Shown here: piece by piece, positions 36,001 through 48,800 of the stretch
How the letters are laid out: each line of letters begins with the position of its first letter
Numbering within the stretch: position 1 is the stretch's first letter
From: Euptelea pleiosperma
Taxonomy: Eukaryota > Streptophyta > Magnoliopsida > Ranunculales > Eupteleaceae
NCBI GenBank assembly: GCA_035048495.1
Contig: CM068552.1
Span: 17,298,753-17,362,752, forward strand
Direction of reading: 5' to 3'
Length of the DNA stretch: 64,000 nucleotides
Position numbers and translations under genes: made by a program
Notes under the pieces: generated by a model
Database searches by the model: none
Told to the model about the DNA's origin: nothing
The model's input: the letters and a program-made list of their open reading frames with translations, nothing else

Positions 36001-39000
36001 GAAGAATGCATTTCTTCATGGCGATCTACAAGAAGAGGTATACATGGTTCCTCCTCTAGGATTCATACCAGCTAGAGATAGTAGCAGAGTGTGTAGAATG
36101 AAAAAGTCCATGTATTGGCTGAAGCAGTCTACCAAAGCGTGGTTTGAGAGGTTTAACTAGGCAATGAAGAATCTGGGATACACCCAAAGCCAAGCTGATC
36201 ATACCTTGTTCGTGAGGCACAATGGGAAGAGCACCACTGCTCTCATTGTCTCTGTGGATGACATCATTGTGACAAATAATGATGCTGACAAAGTTACGAA
36301 GCTGAAAAGACATCTCGATAGGCATAAAAGTTGCAAGATCATGTCAGGAGATCTTCATCTCTCAAAGGAAGTATTATCTTGTTCTGCTAAAGCTTTTTTG
36401 AAAAATTACGGGCCAAGTCCGTGGACACCCCTATAGAATATAATCACAAATTGGGTGAAGCAAGTGGTGAGCCACTGAAGGATGTTGAGAGCTTTCAGAG
36501 GTTAGTTGGGAGGTTGATATACCTCTCTTTGACCAGACTGGATATTGCATATGCAGTCAGCGTGATCAGTCAGTATATGCACTCACCTAGAGCCATCCAC
36601 ATGGAGGCAACACAGGATTTTGAGGTATCTCAAATCCTCCCTTGGTAGGGGACTTTCTCTTCAAGAAAATGGTCACATGAGAGTGGTCATATACTGATGT
36701 AGACTGTGCAGGTTCCAAGGATGACAGAAGATCCACTTCAAGGTATGGATCCTTTGTTGGGGGCAACCTTGTGACTTGGAGAAGCAAGACGCAACCTGTA
36801 GTTGTTGGATCTAGTGTAGAGGCCGAGTTTCGAGCTATGGCTTATGCGAGAAGTTGTGATTGAAGATCTTAGTAGCTGAATTAGGATTCCTTATTACTAG
36901 CTCAGTGAACCTGTATTGTGATAACAAGGTAACAATCGACATTGCTTATAATCCAGTTTAGCATGATTGAGCAAAACACATTGAAGTGGACAGACACTTC
37001 ATACAAGAGAAGATTGTTTCTGGGGAAGTTTGTACTCCTTTTGTGAAGGCTGACGAGCAGCAAGTAGATGTACTCACTAAGGGAGTTCTCAGTCATCAAT
37101 TGCACAGGTGCCTTAGCAAGTTGAGCATGATAGATATCTACGCACCAACTTGAGGGGGAATGTTGTCAGGGTGCACCCTTTATGTTATAAGGGACCCTTT
37201 ATATTGTAAGGGCATACTCGTCCATAAAATATTTTTATATAAATAAGAAGTGTGGAGTCATGTGAGATATACATGCCCTCCTTTTCCTCTCCTTCTCTCT
37301 TCTCTTTCTTCTCTCTTTCAAACTCTAACCCTAACCAAACCCTAGACTCACCTACTCAACTGCTTTAACTCGTAGGTACCTCGTCGACCTGGCCGTGATT
37401 CTTTTTTGAGAGTTTGGTTTTGGTGGTAGGGAGAGTCGACCTTCCGAGTAACAACAATCCCGGGCAGAGAAGCCGAGTTCCTCAGTATAGTTCGGCCTGA
37501 CCCCCTGTTGGAAGGTACTAACACCCAATGCCTAGGATGTGGCGTGACCTATTTACCCGAAATCATGAAGGGAGAGGTAATCATTATCTTTGAGCATGTG
37601 TTCGTATCGTGCAGCAAATGCCTCTCGACACGTCGACGATACCCCGAACAAGCTACCTAACACGCCAACAATGTGCCGGGAGGGTGATCCAACACGTTGA
37701 GAACGTGTTAAGGAAGCCACTCGACACATTGTTTGTGTAAAACCAACAATCTCCAACGTCTTCTATAATTACGGGCCTCCCCTTCCGGAGAAGGAGTTGG
37801 ACAATGGAGATTGGGAATATCTCCCCCTTTCTCAGACCATCAGCTCTCAACTTAGGATCTCGGCATAACTAAACTATCACTCAAGGGAGTGTTGTATACG
37901 TATATACGTAGGTCTACCACAGTTTTTTGTTGATTCCTTTGCTTAAGTTGTTTACTACCGAGCTTTGAGGCTGAACGACCGAGGTGTGATGTCGGATATC
38001 GAAGGAGAAATTCAGACCGTAGCAGTACGAGCAATACATTAGGATTACCAGAATTGTTACCATAACATCATGTTGTGGGCTCAGTTTTGTAATTAAATAG
38101 GGCATCAGTTCTCTCAAGGCCCTAACTAAGATGGAGATGATGGGCAAAATGTCTATATTGTTGTGACCTTCCCTCGTATTATGTAATCTTCTATTTTGCT
38201 TTTATGTCATTCATGTGACATGATCATAATCATTTTGACATATAACTTGTTGTTTTTGCCTATCAAGCTCTTAGATACCTGTTTCAACATGTAACAGAAC
38301 ACTCTGAATCTTTATATACACACTCGCCATGGCTGTTAATTATGGTTTGATGACTTTTGTTTTTCATGCTTGTTTTACATTTCTTGAATTTTGAAAAATC
38401 TACAATATTTCCATCATTTCCATGAAAATTGAGTTATTTCCACACTGCTGAAATATTTCCATTTCCGGGCTGACGAAAATATACCTCGAAATCAAAATTA
38501 AATACCTTATTTGTGTCACTACTAGGGGGATACTAGTATATAGGCACTCCAAAGTGCGCTAGGTTTTAAAGAAAGAAGCTCTGATCTGACACTCCAACCA
38601 ATAAGAAGGCAGCATTTGGCAACTGCTGGTTAAAGGCTTCTTTGTTGACCAATGAAAAGAAGCACGTGACAACTTAAATACAAGGGTATGGGGACCTCAA
38701 GTGTTATTGAGGAGTATACATTTGTGCCCCTATCCAAGTCCATTATGATGGATGGTGAATTTTAGTTCTCTAAACAGGGCATAATCTACAATGTCCTGGG
38801 AGTCATTAAAAAATGAGTGACATGTAGATCTGAATTAAGTTCAAACTGAGAAGATAGTCAGGTTTGTAGATTTCCTATGCAATCCTTTTATTATTTGAGC
38901 TTTACAGTTGTATTAAGAGAGAGCAATTTGGTATTTCATTACACTTGTAATTATCCTGATACTTTTCGGAGCTATTATTTAAATCTGTTAACCTGTTTTC

Positions 39001-39851
39001 TTTACCATTTTGTGGGTTCATACGCATGAAGAAATGAACATACGATCTAAGGTTGCTTCAGCTCATGAATAAGGTCTTCATTAGATGAATTCATCAAAAA
39101 TCTCCTTTTATTTGAGGTAAAAGAGGACCGAGCATGATCACCTCTTGGATCACCTCCATCTTTTACTATTTTCTACTTGAGTTTTTGGAAAACTTTTTCA
39201 ATCTAGTCACTTTTTTTCTGGAGGAAGCCGATCGAGAATCAAGTTATCAAGCTTAGTCAAAAGGGAAACCTGAAAATGGAAGAATAGAGTGATATATAAA
39301 GTCTCATATTCTTTTCTTGACTTCAGATTTTAGTTGTATGATGTGCAATTGCTATTTTATTAAACTTAAAAGGGCCATGTAGTCATATTATGCCAATTAA
39401 TACTGTAGTTGCTGAAAATGCATGATATTATGTTTTGATTTACGCAAACTCTGGCGAATATTATGGTGATTGGAACCTTTATGGTCATTTTGTTGTTCTA
39501 TTGAAGTGCACTACAACCAGAACATCTTGACGCACTTCGGCCGTCATTTTTTGAGGCCTACGTTTATTCCTCCATTGCTAGGGTAGACAAGATGGCCTCA
39601 AAGGACATGTTGTAACTAGACAATGCACTAGCTTACCACCGGTAGTCACGATGGGCAGATCCTAACATATTTATTCTTTTGATTAATGACAGAAAAATGA
39701 AGGTGATATAATGGTGATTGATGTTCGATGTGTTCCGGCTGATTTTCACGCTAGATATAAAGCTCGAGAGCGTACGTGGGTATCATCAAAATTGGACTGT
39801 AAACTGAGTATAAATTGAAATCCATTTAGTGACATTAACATAGACACACAC

Positions 39852-39889
<38 letters not shown>

Positions 39890-42800
39890 AATAGATGTGT
39901 ATGTTGAAAGTTTTACTTTTTTGCTTCTTTTTTGTAATTGTGGGGTACAAACAAGGGGCATTCCTAGTATTTTTTCTCTGTATATGTACTACAACATGGG
40001 AAATCATGCATCCTTCTCTTCTTGCTTTTTTTTCCTGCTTTTCTCAATCTCCACTTCTTCTATTTTTCGAATCTTTTGTATTTAAATGGAATGAGATTCT
40101 AGGGGATTCCTCTTGAGTAGCATAAAGAGAGGGGGGTCTGCTTTTTTTTGTTTTCCTTTGGGATTCGTCCCTTTTAATGATATTTACTATTTATCAAAAA
40201 AGGTATTTTATAGGTATGCGTTAATATGGTATACAGCAGGTACCTAGGGGTTGTGTTTCGAACCTTAGTGTCACGCCTTGGATCTGGGCACCCAAATCCG
40301 ACCCGAACGCCTGAAAAATGACCTGTTTACCCAAGATCTAAGGTGTGATAAAAATAAAAAATAAAAATACTCCAAAATAATTTTAAAAAATGACCATAAT
40401 TCATAATATATTAAAATAAAAATATTTTATGAAGATGTTTTGGTTAAAACTTCTTTTTGATGGGCTTTTTCAATTAACTTCAGAATTTAAGAGGATAGGC
40501 GTAAAATTTTCCAAAGATACAATTTTAATAAAAAATTATTTTAAGCATATTTTATGAAGGCACTTTGCCCAAAAATTTCGTTTACTATTTTATTTTAACA
40601 GTTTGACTTAGAAATCTGCCTCAACGATAACGGTACCCGGGTAATACGTAAAATAATTGTAAGTACCTCATATCCATAAAAATTAATGGATTCGTTAAGG
40701 ATTCACGACCATATACCTAAAGGGTTAAATCAAAGATTCTAGGAAGTCAAATATTGATCATCTACATGATTCTAAAAAATTAAATAAAGTTTTAAATAAT
40801 AGACAACATGAGTCTTTAACAATTAAGCCTATAAAAATGATACGAATAACAAATATCTAGAGTCCCGTATCAATCTCATCGACATTATCAATTGTCTTTC
40901 CGATCCTCCTATGCTAAATCGTTCCCATCAAGTGCAGCAACTCCGAAATTCACACCATCCTCAATTAAGTCTGAAATATTTAGTAAATACCATGAGCTAA
41001 AGCCCAGTAGATAATCCACTGTACACCGCATATATATTAAAGATAATATCACATATTCTAACTAAAAAATCATGACATATTTAATGCATAACAGATAATA
41101 TAAACTAGCAACGTCAACCAAGAATAATAAATCTTTCTCATAGTTAGTTCAATATCATTATATTTATATGATTATAACTACAACGCAATCTTAGGTCTCC
41201 TTCTCCTTCCTACACCGGAGTAGCCAAAAGGCTCTTCCGTTGGGGTCTGGGGTCTTTCACCCTAGGGCTCCAGGCCCTTAATTTTTATTTCCGCGGGTAT
41301 CCATTAGGATCACACCCGAACTAACACTTCAATATAATACAAAATTATTATCTATAACTTTTTTATTTTTTTCTTCTGGCACACCGGCCGATCCGATAAG
41401 ATCCGAATTACAATAATTCTATAACATTATCAATTAAGCACATACATATAACATGATTAATAAAATAAAATAATGGAGATTATCTATTAAAATATGTAGG
41501 TGTATCTACCTTGTCCGTTGATCTTCATCCGAACTGGAATCAATGGTGAAAAAGTAGCTGCAGGTGTTTTTACCGATTGTCGTTAGATAAAACTAGGATT
41601 CGATTATGTCGAACATCTCGAAAGTATAAACATTTTTGTCTAAAGGAATAGTCTCAAAGGGTGAGACGTTATGGTGTTTATAGGGTTCTCAAAGCTCTCA
41701 ACGACTTGTAATGGAAAACTCTCCAATGGTGAAAAAATGAAAATGTGTAGGTTTTTGGAAGATTCTTCTATCTTTAGTAGTTGCTCAAAAGGGAATGGTA
41801 AGTCTTTCTTTATTTATGTGTGCTATTAATTATCATAGGTAATTTATTTATTTTTAAAGTTCAAGTCATTGATTAGAGAAAGATTTTCATTATTTGCAAA
41901 AGACTAAAAGTTATGCAAAATTTTAATTAAGGCAATTAATATGTAACTCAAAGATATTAATTATTTTAATTTTATCATTTGTCGAAAATACCCTTCTAAA
42001 TGTAAATTACTCTAATACCGTTGGACAAAAGTTCAGGGTATTACACTTAGGGCCGTAAGGTGGAGATTTGTTCCTTGGAAATTGCATGGTTGGGTCCTAG
42101 TCTTTAGGGAAAATCGCAATGTTTTTTGGTGTTGGGTTTATTCTCCCTTCTGACTGTTTATGGAGTATTGTTCATCACACTGTTCACGAAGTGTTGTTTT
42201 CGCACTGTTCATGGTTACTATTCATAGAGTACTAGTCATTATTACTATTCATGGGAGTACTGTTCACAAGTCACGTCATGTTTTTTTTTTTGGACTTCTA
42301 TTGCCATCGTAGGGTTGATTTTTGACTACCGTATATATGTACTGTTGAATTGCAGGTAGCCTTAGTTGAAATCAATGGAGGTTTTAGGGTTAGGGTTAGA
42401 GTAGAGAGAGAAGAGGAGAGAAGAGAAGAGAGAAGGATGTCATGTGTGTATCACATGACTCCATAATTCTTATTTATATAAAGAGACATTACAAAAGACA
42501 AGTATACCCCTCACAACCAAGGGGTATTTACAGAATAACTAAATACGTATAAAATACGTGTCTGATAACACTCCCCCTCAAGTTGGTGCATAGATATCTC
42601 TTATGCCCAAGTTGCATAAACATCTGTGAAGTTGCCAACTGGGAACTCCCTTGGTGAAGACATCGGCTACTTGCTCATCGGTCTTCACAAAGGGAGTACA
42701 AACTTCTCTATAGAGAATCTTCTCCCTAATGAAGTGGCGATCCACTTCAATATGCTTGGCCCGATCATGCTGTACTGGATTGTGAGCAATGCTTATAGCG

Positions 42801-45800
42801 GCCTTGTTGTCACAGTACAAGCTCACATACCCCAAGACTGGAAAGCCAAGCTCACCAACAACATCTTCAGCCAAAGCATCTCACACAATCCATGGGCCAT
42901 TGCCCTAAACTCTGCCTCTGCACTGGATCTGGCAACCACAAGTTGCTTCTTGCTCCTCCAGGTAACTAGGTTGCCTCCTACAAAGGTACAATAGCCTGAG
43001 GTTGATCTCCTGTCATCCCTGGCACCAGCCCAGTCTGCATCAGCGTATGACTCTACTCTCATGTGGCCATGCTTTTTGAAGAGAAGGCCTCGGCTAGGGG
43101 CAGACTTGAGGTATCTAAGAATCCTATGCGCCGCCTTTAAGTGAATCTCCCTAGGAGAATGCATGTATTGGTTGATAACGCTGACTATATATGCAATGTT
43201 TGGTCGAGTCAAGGAGAAGTAGATCAACCTCCTAGCTAATCTCTGAAAGCCCCCACATCCTATAAAGGCTCACTACTCGAGTTGGCCAACTTGTGGTTCT
43301 GCTCTATGGGAGTCTCCACTAGCTTGGCTCCCAGCTTGCCTGAGTCCTTCAACAGATCTAGGACATACTTCCTTTGTCAGAAGATCCCTTGGCTGGATCT
43401 TACAACCTTTATGCCTAAAAAGTACTTGAGAAGCCCCAGATCTTTGGTCTCAAACTCCTCTGCTAGGTGACTCTTCAGCTTGGTCACATTTTCTGCATCA
43501 TTCCCTGTCAGAATGATGTCATCAACATAGACGACGATGGCAGTAGTGCTCTTCCCTAGGCGCTTCACAAATAGGGTATTATCGCTTGGCTTTGAGTGTA
43601 ACCCAGCTTCTTTATTGCTAGGGTGAACATCTCGACCCAAACTCTTGGAGATTATTTAAGCCCATAGAGGGCTTTCCTTAGTCGACACACCTTGCTGCTC
43701 TTCCCGGGTGGGGTGAATCTAGGAGGAGGTACCATGTATACTTCTTCGTGCAGATCACCATGAAGAAATGCATTCTTCACATCCAACTGATGTAAAGGCC
43801 ATGCCTGGTTTGCTGCCAAGGACAACACCTGATGGAGTTCATCTTTGCCACAGGTGCGAAGGTCTCCACATAGTCAATCCCATAGGTCTGAGTGTACCCC
43901 TTGGCTACCAATCTAGCTTTGTACTTCTCAACTGACCCATTTGCCTTGTACTTTACTGTGAACACCCATCTGCACCCAACCGGCTTCTTGCCTCTTGGCA
44001 AGTCAACAAGCTCCCATGTCTTGTTCTTATCCAAGGCACGCATCTCCTCTACTATAGTAGCTTTCCATCTAGGATGTGTCAACCCTTCTACCACTGAAGA
44101 GGGAATAGGGATAGTAGCCACGAAAGTGATGAATGCCTTGTAGGAAAGAGACAAGGTATCATAGGAGACAAAGTTGCTCAAGGGATGTTGAGTACAATTG
44201 CAGTTGCCCTTTCTTAAAGCAATGGGAAGATTAGGAGCACACATATCAGTGGGAGAAGAAATGACATGTACAGAGATGGAAGAAATATTTTACTTGGATT
44301 CGAGGATGGAACAACTGGAACTAGATCAGCAGTGGCTTTCCCTCTTCTGCGATAGACTTGAAACTCCCCTTCAGGGGAAAGCGGATCACCTTGCAGAAGA
44401 CCTCTTGAGCTTTGAAAGAAACCGACCGGAGATCTGTTGACAAGAATAGAAAAGGTCACAGAGGAAATGCAAGCTCTAATCCAACCTCTCCATCTGATAC
44501 CGAACCCCATCTGCTCTAACATGTGGTCCAGAAATGCCCAATTGACATGATCGTACGCTTTCTCCATATCAATTTTACTAAGGATGCCGCCCCTTCCGAC
44601 CCTTAATCTCGAATCAAGGCATTCATTAGCAATCAACACACCATCCACCAACTGCCTCCCTCTCACAAACGCTCCTTGGGCAGGAGAGATGACTGATCCT
44701 ACCACATCCTTCATTCTGGATGCCAAGATTTTAGCAATTATAATGTAAGCACTGCCCACTAAGCTTATGGGACGGAAGTCCCTAAGTGATTCATCCCCTT
44801 CCTTCTTTGGGATAAGGGCGGTGAAAGTGCCAATCGACACTCTATCTAGGTAGGCCACCTTTTCAAACTCCTTAACCATAAGCAAAAAGTCTTCTCAGAT
44901 GAATCCCCAACACATCTGGAAGAAAAGCATCGAGAAGCCATCTGGACCCAACGCTCTATCTCCCTCAAGACTCTGAATAGCTCCCACCACTTCTTCCTCT
45001 TCTATCTGTCTTTCGAACCACTCCTGCAACTGATTGATACTATCTAGTTCCAACCCCTCAATAGAAGGTCTAAAAGAAAAGTCTCAGAATAAAGATTGGA
45101 ATAAAACTTCACAATCGACTCCCTAATCTGTTCTTGTCCTTCCACCGTTTTACCTTCCGACTGTAGTTTGACTCTACTATTGCATCTCCTTCTAGCATTG
45201 GCAACTTGATGAAAGAATTTGGTATTACTGTCACCTTCTTTCAACCACCTAAACCTGGATTTTTGACGCCAGTTGATCTCCTCCAACATAGACCAATATT
45301 TGAAATCCTTCTTGGCCACAACTCTCCTCTGATAACGGGCTTCCTTCTTCCAAGAGTCTAAGGATGCAATAATATCCTGAAGCGCTTTGGACTTCTTGTC
45401 TACTTTGCCGAAAACAACTCCGTTCCACTCTTTCAACTTGAATTTCATAGCCTTCAACTTCTTACTGAACACAACTCCTGCCTTGCCCGAAAATGTGAAA
45501 GACTTGCACCAATGTGCCTCCAAATCATAAAAGTTTGGCTCCTGGAACTTGAATTTGAAAGGACTTGGCCTTCTCGGAATGATCTCACATCCAAGCAATA
45601 CTGGATTGTGGTCCGAAGCCGGTTTAGGAAGAACTTCTCGATAGATGTCCGAAGATAGCTTTGCCCACTCGCCAGAAATCAAGAATCTATCAAATCTTGA
45701 CATTGTAGGATTTACCTGATTGTTGGTCCAAGTAAACCTCGGTCCACAGAATGGCAAGTCCATAAGACCATGGTTCTTCACAAACTGCTTAAACAACTTC

Positions 45801-48800
45801 ATGTTCTTCGTCTTACAGCTACCCCGTCTTTTCTCATGAATGAATCTGATCACACCCACACCCCCCCCCCCCCCCCCCCCCCCCAACACACACACACACT
45901 AAAGGTAGACCCACATATTCTTGACAAGTTCCAATTCAGCCGAAAAATCAACTCGGAGTAATATAGTCGGCCCATAAACCCCCGTGATTGTCCACTCCTG
46001 CTAGTTACCCAAGGACATGCACACTGTTGACACTGAAAAGTCTCCAATATAAGAGTCAACCTAGCTGACTTTTAGCTTATTCCATATCAACAAAATACCC
46101 CCTGCCGAGCCCTTAGTTGGAAGTGCTAACCAGCCACAATCACCCCTTAAATTTTCCACCACATGATCAGAGAATGCAACCATCTTGGTTTCCTGGAGAA
46201 TAGCTATGTCAATCTTCCACTTCCTAAATAACATCCTACAAATTCCCCTCCGTTCGAGACCTCGCAACCCCATCACGTTCCACAAGATTATGTTCAAATT
46301 CATGAGCAAAGATTTCCCCCTCCACCCCTCCACCCCCGTTACACTTTCTTCGGCTTCTTCTACCACCAGCAACCTCCGAAGAATATCTCGTTACAGACAA
46401 ACTGAGAAGCTCTCTGGAGAGTTTCCCTTTACGGCTCACTGGGCTGTCGCAGACCACCCTATTCTGCCCGCCTAGATATTTCTGCTGATTATCCCGCTCG
46501 AATAAATTCTCCGTCAAAGCAATCTCTTGTGACCAAGGTTTAAAATTTCGTTTCGGAGGAATGTCTCGGTCAAGTGAAAAACCGAGACAAACTCCGAGAC
46601 GAAACGAAACATTCACGGAACATTGAAAAATGGTGGAAAAAAAAGAAATTTCTGAAACATTATGAAACATTTCCGAAACATTCCCGAAAAGTTACGAAAC
46701 ATTCCAAAACATTTCGAAATATTTCCAATGTTTCCCGAAAAGTTACGAAACATTCCAAAACATTTCGAAATATTTCCAAAATAATGAAATTATATTTTTT
46801 ATTTTTTTGGATTGTGTCGGATTGTCTCGGCGAAACAAACTGAAACATTACGAAACGAAACATATGAAATATTAATGTTTCGTTTTGGTTTTCTTATGAA
46901 ACGAAACATACGAAACATTCCAAAATTTTAAACCGTGCATGTGACTGAACCATCTACAAACCTAGCTCTTCCAGAGGAACCTTACCCAACCCTTCATCCA
47001 TCTCGATATCACAACTAATAGCTAGGGCTTGTGCGTCGGGAACCGCCCCATTAGAGACTAAATTTTGGAGTTGATCAGATTCAATGGCTTTGAAGTGTTT
47101 CTAGACCCCCTTCTCATGTCCTTTATAGGACAAACCGAGAAGACTCCCAAATTCCATAAGTTTGGTTAAGACCCAACCCGAGGCGTCAACCTTGGCTAAT
47201 TCTTCTTCAGAATCTTCACATCCTCCAACAACTACCTGGAGGTCAACTCCTGCACCAGGAAAGACTGCCCCACCCTTCTCAAAAGACTCTCCTTGATCTA
47301 GGACTGCCACCAGGGGCATCTCATCAACTTCCCTCTTTGCACGATCTGGTGCTCATATTGCCAGCCTGGATGCTCCTTTCCCTTCACAGGGATAGCCACA
47401 ACTGAGTTCTTCTACCTCGGTTTCCCCTGCTGGTATCTCTGCTGTCGAGATTGCTACACTCAGGTGCTTGTTCAGTTAGCTTGATGGTCTTTCTGCAACA
47501 CCATCTACTTCCTTTGTTTAGTCAGGTAACATTAGACTTGCCCATCATGTGTCCTTTCTCTCCGCAGCATGTGGCAGGAATTTGATTATTAATATTTGGC
47601 TACGTTTGTTTTTTACAAATGTGCGCGCATTGGCGCTGTTGTGCGCAACTTAGCCAAAAAATGTATTTGTTTGCACCAATGTGCGCAACTCACAATGTTG
47701 CACCATGGCCCTCAATGTGCGCCAAGGCGCGTGTTGCAACACTCACTCCCTTGAGAATCGGAACACGTACGAAATTGCGTTTTACAACACGCGCCGTTGT
47801 ACCATAAGGCATACTTATAGTGCAAGGCATACTTATGGTGCATCATACTATATTAAAATAAGGATTTTTACTATATTATATATTACATGAAATAATATAT
47901 ATAATATATTATAATATTATAATATTATATTATTATATAATTATATGATAATATATTATATAATATAATAAAAATATTATTAATATGATATATTAATATT
48001 ATTATACTAATATTATAATATTATTATATAATATATTATAATAATATCATTATAATATTAATATAATTCATAATAATATATTAATAATATTATGTAATAA
48101 TATAATAAAATAATATTATATATGATTATCATATAATAATAGGATATATTATTATAATAAAAATATATATATATATAATATATAACATATAATAAAAATC
48201 TATTATATTATATCTAATATATATAATATTAGACATTATATAATATATTATATGTATATCTAAACCGTATAAAAATATTCGAGTACACATTGCAGTCTGG
48301 AAACGTGTATGTATAATTTTATATAATGCAACGCTATACATCGAATCAGATGCAACATTCACCATCATTTACACAAACAAATGCACATAATATATTTTTG
48401 CGCGTGATTTGTTTAGTTCGTCCAAACATCATACATTAGAATTCGCGCGCATTGAATGTGCGCGAATTCAAAGTGCTCACGTACAAAAACATGCGTGAAA
48501 AAAAAGCAAACGCAGCCTTATTCATATCAGCCCCCATGCCCTGAGGATGTTCTCTCGTATCAGCGACATGTGGAGAAGGGTGGGATCTTTGAGTTCCTCT
48601 TTGGACTCAGTAGCAGGGTGGATCTTCCCTCTCTCAGTGAGGTCTATGCCTACCTTCAGAGTGAGGAGAGCCGACGGAAATCCCTCTAGGATGAGCATTC
48701 GGTTTTCGAGCGATCAGCGCTATCGACGTCCTCTGCTCCTGTCTCCCAGTTTCAGCAGTCTCAGAAGGACCGCTCTTATCAGCCTCTTGCTCCAGCCTCG

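Noticed and set aside
39895..40116. 73-codon hydrophobic open frame
   Set aside because: T-rich intron sequence with a second overlapping frame; no start context or homology.
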